Origin: a virus | IMG/VR virus record: IMGVR_UViG_3300031576_000108 | Span: 1-44,328 of that record | Reading direction: 5' to 3' (one strand) | Length of the DNA: 44,328 nucleotides | Shown: piece by piece, positions 31,615 to 39,144 of the stretch | How the letters are laid out: every line of letters begins with the position of its first letter | How positions within the stretch are numbered: position 1 is the first letter of the stretch | Made by a program: the position numbers and the translations under genes | The notes under the pieces: generated by a model | Databases searched by the model: none | Told to the model about the DNA's origin: nothing | The model's input: the letters and a program-made list of their open reading frames with translations, nothing else

Positions 31615-31985
31615 AAGTTTTCAGCGAACTATTGCGAGTGGGCCTGTTTTTGCGACTGGTAGCCTGGCTGCTGCTGGCGGGCGGCCTGGCCGGCTGCCAG
31701 CTTCCAGAGGGATCGAGCCTGCAATCGAGCGTGGTGGGGCTCAAGCTGGCGCCATTCGGTGACGCCCCGACGGCCCCGCAGATGATCTTCGGTTCGAGCA
31801 CGAGCCACTACTCCCAGATGCCGCGCTCGGACGTGGGGCCGCTTCTGAACCGTACTCAGGTGAAAGCCCCGTTCGGGCTGGACCAGACCTCGACTCTTGC
31901 GGCTGGCCCGGTCGGCGAGCAGTTCCGCGAGGGCGGCCCGGTGATGGCCGAGACGATCCGAGCCCTTCATCCACCGGAGCCATAG
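31611..31985 (+). CDS. second lipoprotein of the lysis island (124 aa)
   Basis: 124 residues, translationally coupled to the preceding lipoprotein. LRVGLFLRLVAWLLLAGG then LAGC is a signal peptide with lipobox at about residues 25-28. The mature part is Gly/Pro/Ser-rich without known domain (LNRTQVKAPFGLDQTST). Two tandem phage lipoproteins are unusual; one may be the spanin and the other an exclusion or envelope protein. Confidence 0.6.
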   Translation: MKVFSELLRVGLFLRLVAWLLLAGGLAGCQLPEGSSLQSSVVGLKLAPFGDAPTAPQMIFGSSTSHYSQMPRSDVGPLLNRTQVKAPFGLDQTSTLAAGPVGEQFREGGPVMAETIRALHPPEP

Positions 31986-32046
31986 GGGCTGGGGTCTAGG
32001 GGCTGGGGGCTGGGGGGAGCGGATCAGAGAATCGGAGGTTTCACTT

Positions 32047-32181
32047 TTGCGTTTCTCACGCCGTTGGCCATGCGTTTGCCTCTTGGTCGCGTCGCTGTTG
32101 CAGCTTGCCGGCGGCATCCTGATCTTCGGCACTGCGGCGGCCATCTACTTCAAGGTCGTCCAGATCCTCAGCACGTTGTAG
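32047..32181 (+). CDS. small membrane peptide, holin-like (44 aa)
   Basis: TTG start at 32047, eight bases after CGGAGG. 44 residues: basic N-terminus (LRFSRRWPCV) then one hydrophobic segment of about 30 residues (LVASLLQLAGGILIFGTA, AAIYF), ending ILSTL. The size, N-in charge and place between spanin-like lipoproteins and probable envelope enzymes suggest a single-span holin or pinholin. The stop TAG is the first three bases of a family A repeat. Too short for firm assignment. Confidence 0.5.
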   Translation: MRFSRRWPCVCLLVASLLQLAGGILIFGTAAAIYFKVVQILSTL

Positions 32182-32202
32182 CAGGCACACTCCGTGTGCC
32201 GT
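32178..32202 (+). repeat. family A repeat supplying a stop codon
   Basis: GTAGCAGGCACACTCCGTGT; its TAG ends the holin-like ORF. Confidence 0.85.
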
Positions 32203-32312
32203 TTCTGAAATGAGTTGCAAGCATGCACTCTTTGCTCATCTCTGCCTTTCTCGTTTTCCAGTGATCTCAGCCGGTATGTGCGGCGTCAGTTGGCGCTGGA
32301 GATTGGCGGCCA
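32203..32312 (+). other. short intergenic stretch
   Basis: Holds only very short ORFs (one of 31 codons from ATG 32275 overlapping the next gene); no promoter or terminator recognised. Confidence 0.3.
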
Positions 32313-33167
32313 GTGACAGGCGGTGGCGGCGCCGGGACCGCGGTCGAACGCAAGGATTCAGGCACCGCTAAGCCGGCACCCGAACGTGACGGCATCTTTA
32401 TCAAAGTGCCCAGACACCGTTCCTATCCGGGCGACGAGTCGAGCACGTTTCACGACGTCATGTCTCACGGCGACTCGCGCCGCTTGTGGTGGAACACCTA
32501 TGCGACAACCGCTCACGAGACCCACCATCACGCGAACGCGCTGGTTCAACGGACTTTCTATCTCGGTCGCCCCTGCAGTGGTTTCTATGTGTGGGACGGC
32601 AGGGCGGCGATCTACCCCGAGCCACGTTTCCTGAAGAGGGACATTGCAAAGTTTGTCCCACGGTCGTTGCGCGACGACCGCTTTTTCTACGTGTGGGGCC
32701 AGTGGGATTCCGACGAGTTCCCGCTCTACGTGCTCGACGAATGGATCGCCTACATAACCGACGCGAAGGTGATCGCTGAGTACGCCTACTTGGAGAAACG
32801 ACCGGCTGGCTATCGCACCGGTGAAGGGCAAGGGTGCATCGAAATGATGGTCTACGGCCTGGCGCTGTATCGGGCGATACAGACCCACGACCCGAAGTAC
32901 CTGGAACGCAATCCAGATTTCCGGGAATTCTTGGCGTTCCTTTGTTGCGAGACGTTGGCCAGCTACGAGGTCACCCAGCGGTTCCCACAGTACCGATGGC
33001 AACCGGAGTACCTGGAAAAAACCTTTCGCAAGGACCCGGCCGCCGCGGCACTGCGCAGCATCCTTGAATCGCTGTTAATCGGGTCGCCGTCTGCAGCGCG
33101 AATTGCTTTCGGCCGCACGTTTGGCCCGTCAGTGATCCTCGCCGGCCGCATCGAGGGCCTCGACTAA
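32313..33167 (+). CDS. putative HExxH metalloprotein of the lysis island (284 aa)
   Basis: GTG start at 32313 (TGGAG ten bases upstream); no ATG is available before residue 50. 284 residues, no signal peptide. AHETHHHANALVQR holds an HExxH zinc motif (H68, E69, H72), and E143 in VLDEWIAYITDAKV is well placed as third ligand, as in gluzincins. The rest is rich in aromatic residues (FYVWDGRAAIYPEP, FFYVWGQWDSDEF). Position between a holin-like peptide and an alpha/beta hydrolase makes a wall- or envelope-degrading role attractive, and no other endolysin candidate is present. Family not recognised. Confidence 0.55.
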   Translation: MTGGGGAGTAVERKDSGTAKPAPERDGIFIKVPRHRSYPGDESSTFHDVMSHGDSRRLWWNTYATTAHETHHHANALVQRTFYLGRPCSGFYVWDGRAAIYPEPRFLKRDIAKFVPRSLRDDRFFYVWGQWDSDEFPLYVLDEWIAYITDAKVIAEYAYLEKRPAGYRTGEGQGCIEMMVYGLALYRAIQTHDPKYLERNPDFREFLAFLCCETLASYEVTQRFPQYRWQPEYLEKTFRKDPAAAALRSILESLLIGSPSAARIAFGRTFGPSVILAGRIEGLD

Positions 33168-33782
33168 ATGATCATCGCACTCGTCCACGGTATCTCGCAC
33201 TCTCGCCCACGCGACTGGTGGTGTGAGTGGATGCCGCACGTGCAGCGGCTGATCGGCGCGCGCGCCTTCCAGATCCAGCCGATCAACTGGGAGTTTCTGG
33301 AGGAGCGCCAGCCGGCCCATCAGCTCAACTGGTGCACGAATCTGTTCGGCGACCTATCGGCGGTCAGAGATCCGTTGATAAACGGCTTCATCCGCCAGGA
33401 GCTCGACCGGGCTTCCTGGATGTCGAACGGTTTGATCGTCATCTCGCACTCGCTTGGGACTGTATTGACCCATTACGCGCTGACCGACATGGAGCTCCCG
33501 GTTCGACTGTGGGTGACGATGGGCTCGCCCATGTGGTTGCGTGACAAATTCCCCGGCCTTCTTCCGCCGGGTGCGAAGCCGCCCGGTGTACGTCGTTGGG
33601 TGAACGTCTACTCGCCGGTGGACTGGTTCGTCGGCCGGCGCGCGATCTCACACGCCGACGCGAACTATCGCGCGTGGTGCCGTCACCCCGCATCTCACTA
33701 TTTCTCGTCGAACGCTGTCTGGAACAACCTGCCGCGCGAGCTCGCCGCGGCCTACGACTCCGACGAACCGCTTGCCGCGTAG
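33168..33782 (+). CDS. alpha/beta hydrolase (probable esterase/lipase)
   Basis: 204 residues, ATG directly after the preceding TAA. VHGISHS near the start is the oxyanion strand; VISHSLGTVL holds the nucleophile elbow with Ser95; VYSPVDW offers Asp152 and RHPASHYFS His177, a complete triad. The fold resembles small lipases/esterases. Mycobacteriophage LysB is a lysis esterase of this superfamily, but planctomycetes lack mycolic acids, so the substrate here would be another envelope lipid or acyl group. No signal peptide. Confidence 0.7.
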   Translation: MIIALVHGISHSRPRDWWCEWMPHVQRLIGARAFQIQPINWEFLEERQPAHQLNWCTNLFGDLSAVRDPLINGFIRQELDRASWMSNGLIVISHSLGTVLTHYALTDMELPVRLWVTMGSPMWLRDKFPGLLPPGAKPPGVRRWVNVYSPVDWFVGRRAISHADANYRAWCRHPASHYFSSNAVWNNLPRELAAAYDSDEPLAA

Positions 33783-33804
33783 GGCGGGCTTCCTAGCCTG
33801 CCCG
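33779..33804. repeat. family C palindromic repeat
   Basis: GTAGGGCGGGCTTCCTAGCCTGCCCG; its TAG is the stop codon of the hydrolase gene. Confidence 0.75.
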
Positions 33805-33839
33805 AGGAAACACTTTTCAAAAACAGCACGGAGGCACCT

Positions 33840-35606
33840 ATGCGGAACAGAGAACGCCGCCGCCCAAAAACCTTCGAACAGCTCGAACGTCGCCAATGCC
33901 TGTCTTGTCCCGGCCTGGTCACTCCTCACGACACTATCCCTGACTTCGGTTGCGACCCGACGATCGAGAGCCTTCGATCCGGCCGATGGGGCGATCCAAC
34001 GACCTGGTCGCTCGACCGCGTGCCGACATCCGACGACGTGGTGCTAGTTTCGAGCGGTACGGCGGTGGTGATTGAGGGTGAGAACTTTGGAGGCACGGCC
34101 TACGCGAATGTAGTAGCGATCTCCGGCGATTTGCGGTTCGATCCGAACACAGAGTTGCGCGTGACGACGGTGCTTGTCTACGTAGGGGGCCAACTGAAGA
34201 TAGGCACGTCGAGCCAACCCATCGTTGGCCACGCCGAGATTGTGTTTCGTGACGCGCCGCTCGATTTGGCGGCGGACCCTGGCCAGTTCGGACACGGTTT
34301 GATCGTGCTCGGTTCGATCGACATTCACGGCCAACCACAAACCGACACATTCGTGCGACTCGCCGAGGCCCCGGCCGCGGGCTCGTCTGTCATCCATCTC
34401 TCGGTTCCGGTCGCCTGGTCCGTTGGCAGCGAGATCGTGCTGCCTGATTCTCGCCAGGTGCGAACTGGCCCGGCCGATGCGTCCTTGAGGACGTGGCCGG
34501 GCAGCCAAACCGAGACGCGGCGGATCGCGGCGGTCGACGGACTCGATATCATCCTTGACCAACCGCTCAGCTACAGCCATCCGGGCAATGGTAACCACCA
34601 GTCGCACGTTGGCTTGCTCAGCCGTTCGGTAGTGCTGCGTTCTGAGAATCCGAATGGTGTCCGCGGGCACACCATGTACGTCGATCGCGTTCTGGCGGAC
34701 ATAGAGTACGCCGAGTTTCGCGACTTGGGACGGACCATGGCAATGGTTCCGCTCGACGCGGCGACCAACCACATCGGCCGCTACCCACTGCACATGCACC
34801 ATGTGTACGGTGATCCAGCCGGCGACGAGAGCGGCTATCAGTTTCGCGTGGTCGGCAACTCAATCGTCGGCTCTCCAAAGTGGGGGGTTACTATCCACGA
34901 CTCGCACTTCGGCCTGGTCGCCGACAACGTCTTGCTGCGTGCTTTGGGCTCCGGCGTGATGACGGAGGACGGATCCGAATCCTACAACGTCATCGACCAC
35001 AATTTCGCGATCGACTCTTTCGGGTCAGGTCAGGCCCTTTACAAGCGTTCCCCGATCGGCGACTTCGGATACGAGGGCACCGGCTTCTGGTTCCGCGGCA
35101 CCAATAACTATGTGCGCAACAATGTTGCTGCGGCCTCGAGCACCAGTCTGTATGTCTACGCTGTGATCGACGTCGGCGTAGACGACGGGGAACCTGACAC
35201 GCGCTACCCGATCTTCCCTGGTGCCAGCACTGTGATCGCCGGCGAGTTTGTAACCGTCAATCCGAACGCCCAGGGCATACTGGAGTTTGCGAACAATGAG
35301 GGGTACGGAGGCGCGTTCAGCTCTGGACTGCATCTGTGGGAAGTGGGCGCCGCGCAGAAGATTGGCGGGGAGCAGATCCATTTCTACGACGGGCCGGCCA
35401 GCGTCGTCTCCTCGCTCACCCTCTGGAACATGGGCGGAAAAATTGGGGTTGAGCTCCGCTGGTCCGCTCACATCCTCGTGAGCGGCCTGGTATTCCATCA
35501 GCAGCCGACTACTAAGTTGAGTCAGGTTGCGGTCGGGGCTCTGCGGCCGACGCTCGACGCGATGAGTGTCGATTCTGATCTGCTGTATGTTTTACCCGGT
35601 CTGTGA
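33840..35606 (+). CDS. G8-like beta-helix surface protein (588 aa)
   Basis: 588 residues. The N-terminus RPKTFEQLERRQCLS is the short motif found at the start of many exported planctomycete proteins. Residues about 45-140 resemble a G8 domain: GRWGDPTTWSLDRVPTSDD, then VVLVSSGTAVVIEG and GDLRFDPNTELRVTTVLVYV with GGQLKIGT. From residue 230 a right-handed beta helix follows (NHIGRYPLHMHHVYGD, NSIVGSPKWGVTIHDS, NYVRNNVAAASS). G8/beta-helix proteins bind or cut polysaccharides. It could be a tailspike-like enzyme or a lysogenic conversion protein taken from the host. GGAGG precedes the ATG. Confidence 0.7.
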   Translation: MRNRERRRPKTFEQLERRQCLSCPGLVTPHDTIPDFGCDPTIESLRSGRWGDPTTWSLDRVPTSDDVVLVSSGTAVVIEGENFGGTAYANVVAISGDLRFDPNTELRVTTVLVYVGGQLKIGTSSQPIVGHAEIVFRDAPLDLAADPGQFGHGLIVLGSIDIHGQPQTDTFVRLAEAPAAGSSVIHLSVPVAWSVGSEIVLPDSRQVRTGPADASLRTWPGSQTETRRIAAVDGLDIILDQPLSYSHPGNGNHQSHVGLLSRSVVLRSENPNGVRGHTMYVDRVLADIEYAEFRDLGRTMAMVPLDAATNHIGRYPLHMHHVYGDPAGDESGYQFRVVGNSIVGSPKWGVTIHDSHFGLVADNVLLRALGSGVMTEDGSESYNVIDHNFAIDSFGSGQALYKRSPIGDFGYEGTGFWFRGTNNYVRNNVAAASSTSLYVYAVIDVGVDDGEPDTRYPIFPGASTVIAGEFVTVNPNAQGILEFANNEGYGGAFSSGLHLWEVGAAQKIGGEQIHFYDGPASVVSSLTLWNMGGKIGVELRWSAHILVSGLVFHQQPTTKLSQVAVGALRPTLDAMSVDSDLLYVLPGL

Positions 35607-35620
35607 CCGGCGAGACGCGG

Positions 35621-35713
35621 CGAGCCGCCGGGCTTCTTTCAGCCTGCACAAAATGCTGTTTTTGCCGTAGTATTTAGCGGTCTCTGTTGTAGTAGGCACA
35701 CTCCGTGTGCCGT
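35621..35713 (+). repeat. half family B repeat and a family A repeat
   Basis: GAGCCGCCGGGCTT (35622-35635) has lost its right arm; a full family A copy is at 35689-35713. Between them TTTTTGCCGTAGTATTTAG may hold a weak promoter for the genes from 35738. Confidence 0.7.
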
Positions 35714-35737
35714 CAACGGAAAGTTGCGGGGGTCAAA

Positions 35738-35971
35738 ATGGACCGTCCCGAGACAAGGATAGTGCTGCCCGACGCGCACACCGCCGACCTGGAACTGATC
35801 CACAGTTCTGGGCTGGTCGGTCGCACCTTTGCGGACACAGCGCGCATTTGCCTGGGCCGCGGCATCCGGTTGGTGATGATTGAGTCGGCCGCCTTCCTCC
35901 GCGACCGCCGTGGCTTGGCTCGTCTACTCTCTGCGGACCCCCCGCTCAAAACGGCCAGGAGGGCCTCATGA
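35738..35971 (+). CDS. hypothetical small protein, possible DNA-binding (77 aa)
   Basis: From ATG 35738 (MDRPETRIVLPDAHTADL), GCGGGGG upstream; the longer frame begins in a repeat. A short strand (RIVLP) then two helices (HTADLELIHSSGL, FADTARICLGRGIRLV) is compatible with a ribbon-helix-helix fold but without its usual signature. Stop overlaps the next ATG (ATGA), so the two may act as a pair, for example an antitoxin/toxin or regulator/partner. Confidence 0.5.
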   Translation: MDRPETRIVLPDAHTADLELIHSSGLVGRTFADTARICLGRGIRLVMIESAAFLRDRRGLARLLSADPPLKTARRAS

Positions 35972-36402
35972 TGGATCATCACCGGAACGTCTTGATGAAT
36001 GCTCTGGCGCTTTGGGCCAACAAAGAGTGTGACCCCAAGGAGCTCGGGGTCGGCTCCTACGAGTTGTCGGTAGCGATCGACGCCGTGGTCGATGGCCTCG
36101 ACTTGAGCGAGGGGCTCAACTGCCGGTTACACCAGTCGGCGGACCAGACGTCATCCGCCTCGATCTCGCCGGCTACTTCGGCTTTGGTGGCCTACCTGCT
36201 GCATCAGCTGCCCCGCAACCGCCGCAAAATGCTAATCGAGTCGTTGCCCGAATACTTCCTGCAACACAGGGAGTTGCCGCTCATTCCGGAGGAGATGCAT
36301 CAGGTCGCGGAGAGCTTCCTGAAGCGTATGCGGGCGACCACAACCACTACAAAACGCGGCGCCCGTCACGTCGAGCTACTCGCCGTCCCGTCCTCAGCTT
36401 GA
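35968..36402 (+). CDS. hypothetical helical protein (144 aa)
   Basis: 144 residues, translationally coupled to the preceding gene. MMDHHRNVLMNALALWAN, then a long helical region; no motif known. Codons 19-86 lie in a 203-bp segment that is repeated exactly at 37792-37994. The C-terminal third (MLIESLPEYFLQHRELPLIP) is unique to this copy, so this one is intact and the other is a fragment. Confidence 0.6.
   Translation: MMDHHRNVLMNALALWANKECDPKELGVGSYELSVAIDAVVDGLDLSEGLNCRLHQSADQTSSASISPATSALVAYLLHQLPRNRRKMLIESLPEYFLQHRELPLIPEEMHQVAESFLKRMRATTTTTKRGARHVELLAVPSSA
36023..36225 (+). repeat. 203-bp direct duplication, copy 1
   Basis: Identical to 37792-37994 over 203 bases, from AAGAGTGTGACC to CCGCAACCGCCGC. 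Lies inside the gene at 35968. Confidence 0.9.
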
Positions 36403-36434
36403 AGGGTCGAGGGTCGAGGGCTGAGGGCCAGAAA
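36403..36434 (+). repeat. family D tandem repeat used as a leader
   Basis: GGGTCGAGGGTCGAGGGCTG then AGGGCCAGAAA; the GAGGG ends seven bases before the ATG at 36435 and is its only ribosome site. Confidence 0.75.
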
Positions 36435-36641
36435 ATGAAAAGTCGCATTCCCGCGTCCTACCTCCCGGCCTCATTGCGGTGCACATTGCCGGTTGACGAT
36501 GCCACCAACCGGATCGGCGTCGCCTTCAATCTCCCCGATGGCCAGGTCCTGCGCATCGCCTTGGACGAGAAAAACGCAAAGGCGATTTGCACGTTGCTCT
36601 CACCGCCTCACATGGGCCGCTGTAATCTTGGCCACGTATGA
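36435..36641 (+). CDS. hypothetical small protein (68 aa)
   Basis: 68 residues, MKSRIPASYLPASLRCTL, with a strand-rich core (IGVAFNLPDGQVLRIALD) and a final helix (EKNAKAICTLL). Its last 42 bases overlap, tail to tail, the minus-strand gene ending at 36600. No family recognised. Confidence 0.5.
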   Translation: MKSRIPASYLPASLRCTLPVDDATNRIGVAFNLPDGQVLRIALDEKNAKAICTLLSPPHMGRCNLGHV

Positions 36642-37283
36642 GGCCATGTCGTCCACTGGGATGAACTTTTCCACACGGGCCTTGCCCTGGGAAGATTGAA
36701 ACCAGAGAGAAACGACTATTCCCCTTCGTTTGTGGTCGATATCAATTTCCGGCTGCTCCCGGAGTTGCAGGGGCAAGGCACCATTCTTCTTTTCCAAGTA
36801 GCGAATCTGCTCGACTTCCGTTCGAAACTTTCCCTTCTTAAAGTCGATGAGCTGTCGTAGCTGCTCGTTGTCGAGCTCGCTTGGGTGAACGAGCTTGTGG
36901 TCATCCCCTTTGCCCGTCATCAGCTTTAGGCTTTTGTCTTCGAGCAGCCGCTCCTGGTCGGGAATAGTTAACCTTCTGAACAACTCCAGCAGGCCGGGCC
37001 TGAAGTATTTGATCACTAAGCCGCCAAGCAACTGGCCGTGGGCAATGGGCCGGATTATGTCGCTCACCAGGCCGAGATTGGGATAGATCCCGTCAATTTC
37101 AGCGCCGAGCTCCTGCAACCGGCGCATGCCCGTTGCAGCGAGAAGGATTCCTGCCACCGTCATAGTCAGGCCTTCAGCGATCGCCGCCAGGACTTCCTCA
37201 ACGTTTGTCATTTTTTCGATGCGGTCGATTTTTCTTCTCAGATCCGCCGACAACTTTTTTGGCATGGGTATTTCCGGCATCAT
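36600..37283 (-). CDS. hypothetical protein (227 aa)
   Basis: 227 residues, GAAAGGATGG upstream of ATG 37283. Begins MMPEIPMPKKLSADLRRK; a hydrophobic helix at about 33-53 (AEGLTMTVAGILLAATGM) may insert in a membrane or pack in the core. The rest is helical and basic, ending in a beta segment (DHKRRGIVVSLWFQSSQG) that resembles a small DNA-binding or dimerisation sheet. No family recognised. It overlaps the upstream gene by 86 bases and the converging plus gene by 42. Confidence 0.6.
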   Translation of the reverse strand: MMPEIPMPKKLSADLRRKIDRIEKMTNVEEVLAAIAEGLTMTVAGILLAATGMRRLQELGAEIDGIYPNLGLVSDIIRPIAHGQLLGGLVIKYFRPGLLELFRRLTIPDQERLLEDKSLKLMTGKGDDHKLVHPSELDNEQLRQLIDFKKGKFRTEVEQIRYLEKKNGALPLQLREQPEIDIDHKRRGIVVSLWFQSSQGKARVEKFIPVDDMASYVAKITAAHVRR

Positions 37284-37788
37284 GAGGCACCATCCTTTCT
37301 AAAGCTTCCTGGATCGCAGAATTCACCAACACCAACTCCAACTGTATTTTCAGCAAACGCCTTTTTTCACGATAAGCAAATTTCGATGCACGATTCTTTT
37401 CCGGATGCCTCGTCTTCCAACGAGCATTCGATGCGAGGATCTTTTGCGGATCCTTCGCATATCTGGCACGAGACCGTGCACGATCCCGTGCACGCACCTT
37501 TTCCAGGTTCCTCGCTCTCAGGAGACGTCCTCTTGCACGCCCTTCTGCACGCGACTTTTCGACATCCTTAAAGTACCGTGCATGCGTCCGCGCCAGTCTC
37601 TTTTTCGGGTTCAGCTTGTACCGGGCACGCGACTCTGCACGTGTCTTTTCGGGATTCCGCCAGTACTGCTGTCTTCTCGTCCAATTTCGAAACGCACGCC
37701 AGCATGAGCGACAACGGATCGCATTGGAGCCATTCGCCTGAAACGCTAATTTGCAATCCTTGCATGTGATCAAAAATCTGCCCGGCAT
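37198..37788 (-). CDS. zinc-finger protein with tandem basic helical repeats (196 aa)
   Basis: 196 residues. N-terminal zinc finger C-K-D-C ... C-R-S-C (residues about 9-29, RFLITCKDCKLAFQ), then several repeats of about 16-22 residues with the pattern N-P-E-K-x-R-A-x-x-R-A-R-Y (WRNPEKTRAESRARY, LNPKKRLARTHARY, KDPQKILASNARW, RHPEKNRASKFAY). Such repeats next to a zinc finger occur in HNH/homing-endonuclease-associated phage proteins and bind DNA. No HNH catalytic motif is visible here. The gene starts three bases from the 203-bp duplication, which suggests it moved with it. Confidence 0.6.
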   Translation of the reverse strand: MPGRFLITCKDCKLAFQANGSNAIRCRSCWRAFRNWTRRQQYWRNPEKTRAESRARYKLNPKKRLARTHARYFKDVEKSRAEGRARGRLLRARNLEKVRARDRARSRARYAKDPQKILASNARWKTRHPEKNRASKFAYREKRRLLKIQLELVLVNSAIQEALERMVPHDAGNTHAKKVVGGSEKKNRPHRKNDKR

Positions 37789-37791
37789 TTC

Positions 37792-37994
37792 AAGAGTGTG
37801 ACCCCAAGGAGCTCGGGGTCGGCTCCTACGAGTTGTCGGTAGCGATCGACGCCGTGGTCGATGGCCTCGACTTGAGCGAGGGGCTCAACTGCCGGTTACA
37901 CCAGTCGGCGGACCAGACGTCATCCGCCTCGATCTCGCCGGCTACTTCGGCTTTGGTGGCCTACCTGCTGCATCAGCTGCCCCGCAACCGCCGC
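37792..37994 (+). repeat. 203-bp direct duplication, copy 2
   Basis: Exact copy of 36023-36225, 1769 bases downstream. In plus sense it is a headless, tailless piece of the gene at 35968; in minus sense it now forms the last 25 codons of the gene at 37920. Confidence 0.9.
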
Positions 37995-38534
37995 CCGCTC
38001 CGTCGTAACTGACCTCGCAAAGAGCGACCGTTGCGGCCCGTAGTCATCCTCCCACCGCTCGACTGGCGAAATCTCACTACGCAGTAGTAGTGCTCTACCG
38101 ATCGGGCACCGGCAGCAATAGGCTCGGCTCTCACCACGTCGATAGAGCCGGTTGGGAACACGCCTCACGACAATACCGCTCCCGAGGCACTCGCAGCAGT
38201 TCTGCTCGGCGAGATGTTTCATCTTCATGTCATCCGTCCACGGTAATTGATCACCGCAGGCCGGCTGAGGGGCAGCGAGAATGGGATTCTTGGCCGCCGC
38301 GGCCATGAGCTGGCTGAAAAAACGCGGCACAGGCCGAAGCACATAGATCCGGCAAATCAGCTGGTGCCATTGCTCGATGGTTACCTCGGCACACTCGATG
38401 GAAATTGCGACCATGCGGACGGACGTCTCGGGGTTGTACGGCGGCTCACGAAACTTGGGGTGTTGAACTGCCCAGAGAGCCCGTCCCACAATATCCACCG
38501 TTGGAGCCGTCCGCTCGAATGTCTGCCAGTCCAT
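37920..38534 (-). CDS. zinc-ribbon protein with repeat-derived C-terminus (204 aa)
   Basis: 204 residues beginning MDWQTFERTAPTVDIVG. The N-terminal two thirds is helical (VRMVAISIECAEVTIEQW). Residues about 113-145 form a four-cysteine ribbon, CCECLGSGIVVRR then AYCCRCPIG, of the DnaJ-like C-x-x-C-x-G-x-G type seen in several phage replication proteins. The last 25 codons (VAGQLMQQVGHQSRSS) are antisense to the duplicated segment, so the original C-terminus was replaced. A role in replication is possible but unproven. Confidence 0.6.
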   Translation of the reverse strand: MDWQTFERTAPTVDIVGRALWAVQHPKFREPPYNPETSVRMVAISIECAEVTIEQWHQLICRIYVLRPVPRFFSQLMAAAAKNPILAAPQPACGDQLPWTDDMKMKHLAEQNCCECLGSGIVVRRVPNRLYRRGESRAYCCRCPIGRALLLRSEISPVERWEDDYGPQRSLFARSVTTERAAVAGQLMQQVGHQSRSSRRDRGG

Positions 38535-38572
38535 TGGTCTGTGCCAGTCCCTTACTCATAACCATTGGTTTC

Positions 38573-38619
38573 CTCTCTCGCTCTCTTAGTAGTTTTTCAA
38601 AACTAAGAGAGAGAGAGAG
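38573..38619. terminator. 18-bp stem hairpin upstream of the zinc-ribbon gene
   Basis: CTCTCTCGCTCTCTTAGT (38573-38590) pairs with ACTAAGAGAGAGAGAGAG (38602-38619), one mismatch, loop AGTTTTTCAAA. The stretch to csrA (38620-38813) contains no convincing gene; it holds a T8 run on the minus strand (38749-38756) that may terminate csrA transcription. Confidence 0.6.
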
Positions 38620-38813
38620 CCGACGGAGAACAACGCAACGCGCGCAGTTGCACTTATGGGGTTGGCTGAAAGCCATTCCCAACCGGGCGGGTGCCACCAA
38701 GTACGAGGTCTCCCGCCGGGGCCTCTTCTTTTCCGGTACGAAAAAAAACACCAGGCCAGCCTTGCTTCGCCGCTCAGTCCCGGTCAGGGGCCGGGCTGCT
38801 AGCTTCCCTGCCG

Positions 38814-39011
38814 TTAGGACGCAGCGATCCCGCTGGCCCGGTGGTCATTTTGCTGCTCCCGATTCAAAAGTTCCCCTCGACAGATCCGTATACCAGCCGG
38901 GGCTTGGACCCCAACTTTCACTTTGCCGCCTCGCAGTTTCTGAATAGTGATCTCGACGTCGAGGTCAGGCAGTACAACGGTCTCTCCGCGTTTCCTGGTC
39001 AGCACCAGCAT
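38814..39011 (-). CDS. csrA: carbon storage regulator CsrA
   Basis: 65 residues from ATG 39011 (ATGGAG six bases upstream), MLVLTRKRGETVVLPDLD, the invariant start of the CsrA/RsmA family, followed by VEITIQKLRGGKVKVGVQAP and IRICRGELL with the RNA-binding arginines. CsrA dimers bind GGA motifs in mRNA leaders and block translation. Many leaders here contain GGA in hairpin loops or stems. Phage-borne copies could redirect host metabolism or time phage translation. It is near full family length (about 60) with a short extra tail. Confidence 0.9.
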   Translation of the reverse strand: MLVLTRKRGETVVLPDLDVEITIQKLRGGKVKVGVQAPAGIRICRGELLNREQQNDHRASGIAAS

Positions 39012-39039
39012 TTTAGGCTCCATCCTTGTGGAGTTTGTT

Positions 39040-39065
39040 GTAGTAGGCACGCTCCGCCGTGCCGT
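39040..39065 (+). repeat. family A palindromic repeat
   Basis: GTAGTAGGCACGCTCCGCCG variant in the leader of csrA. Confidence 0.85.
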
Positions 39066-39144
39066 CCGGGGCAGGCGTCCGGCGGGTGGAACCAAACCTC
39101 TTGAAGTCGGCTTCTCCTCAGCTCGCGGCAGTGATGCATACCCT

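Noticed and set aside
38405-38947. Plus frame with TKYEVSRRGLFFSG near 38700
   Set aside because: The short stretch looks coding but has no start or ribosome site and runs into csrA antisense; treated as non-coding.
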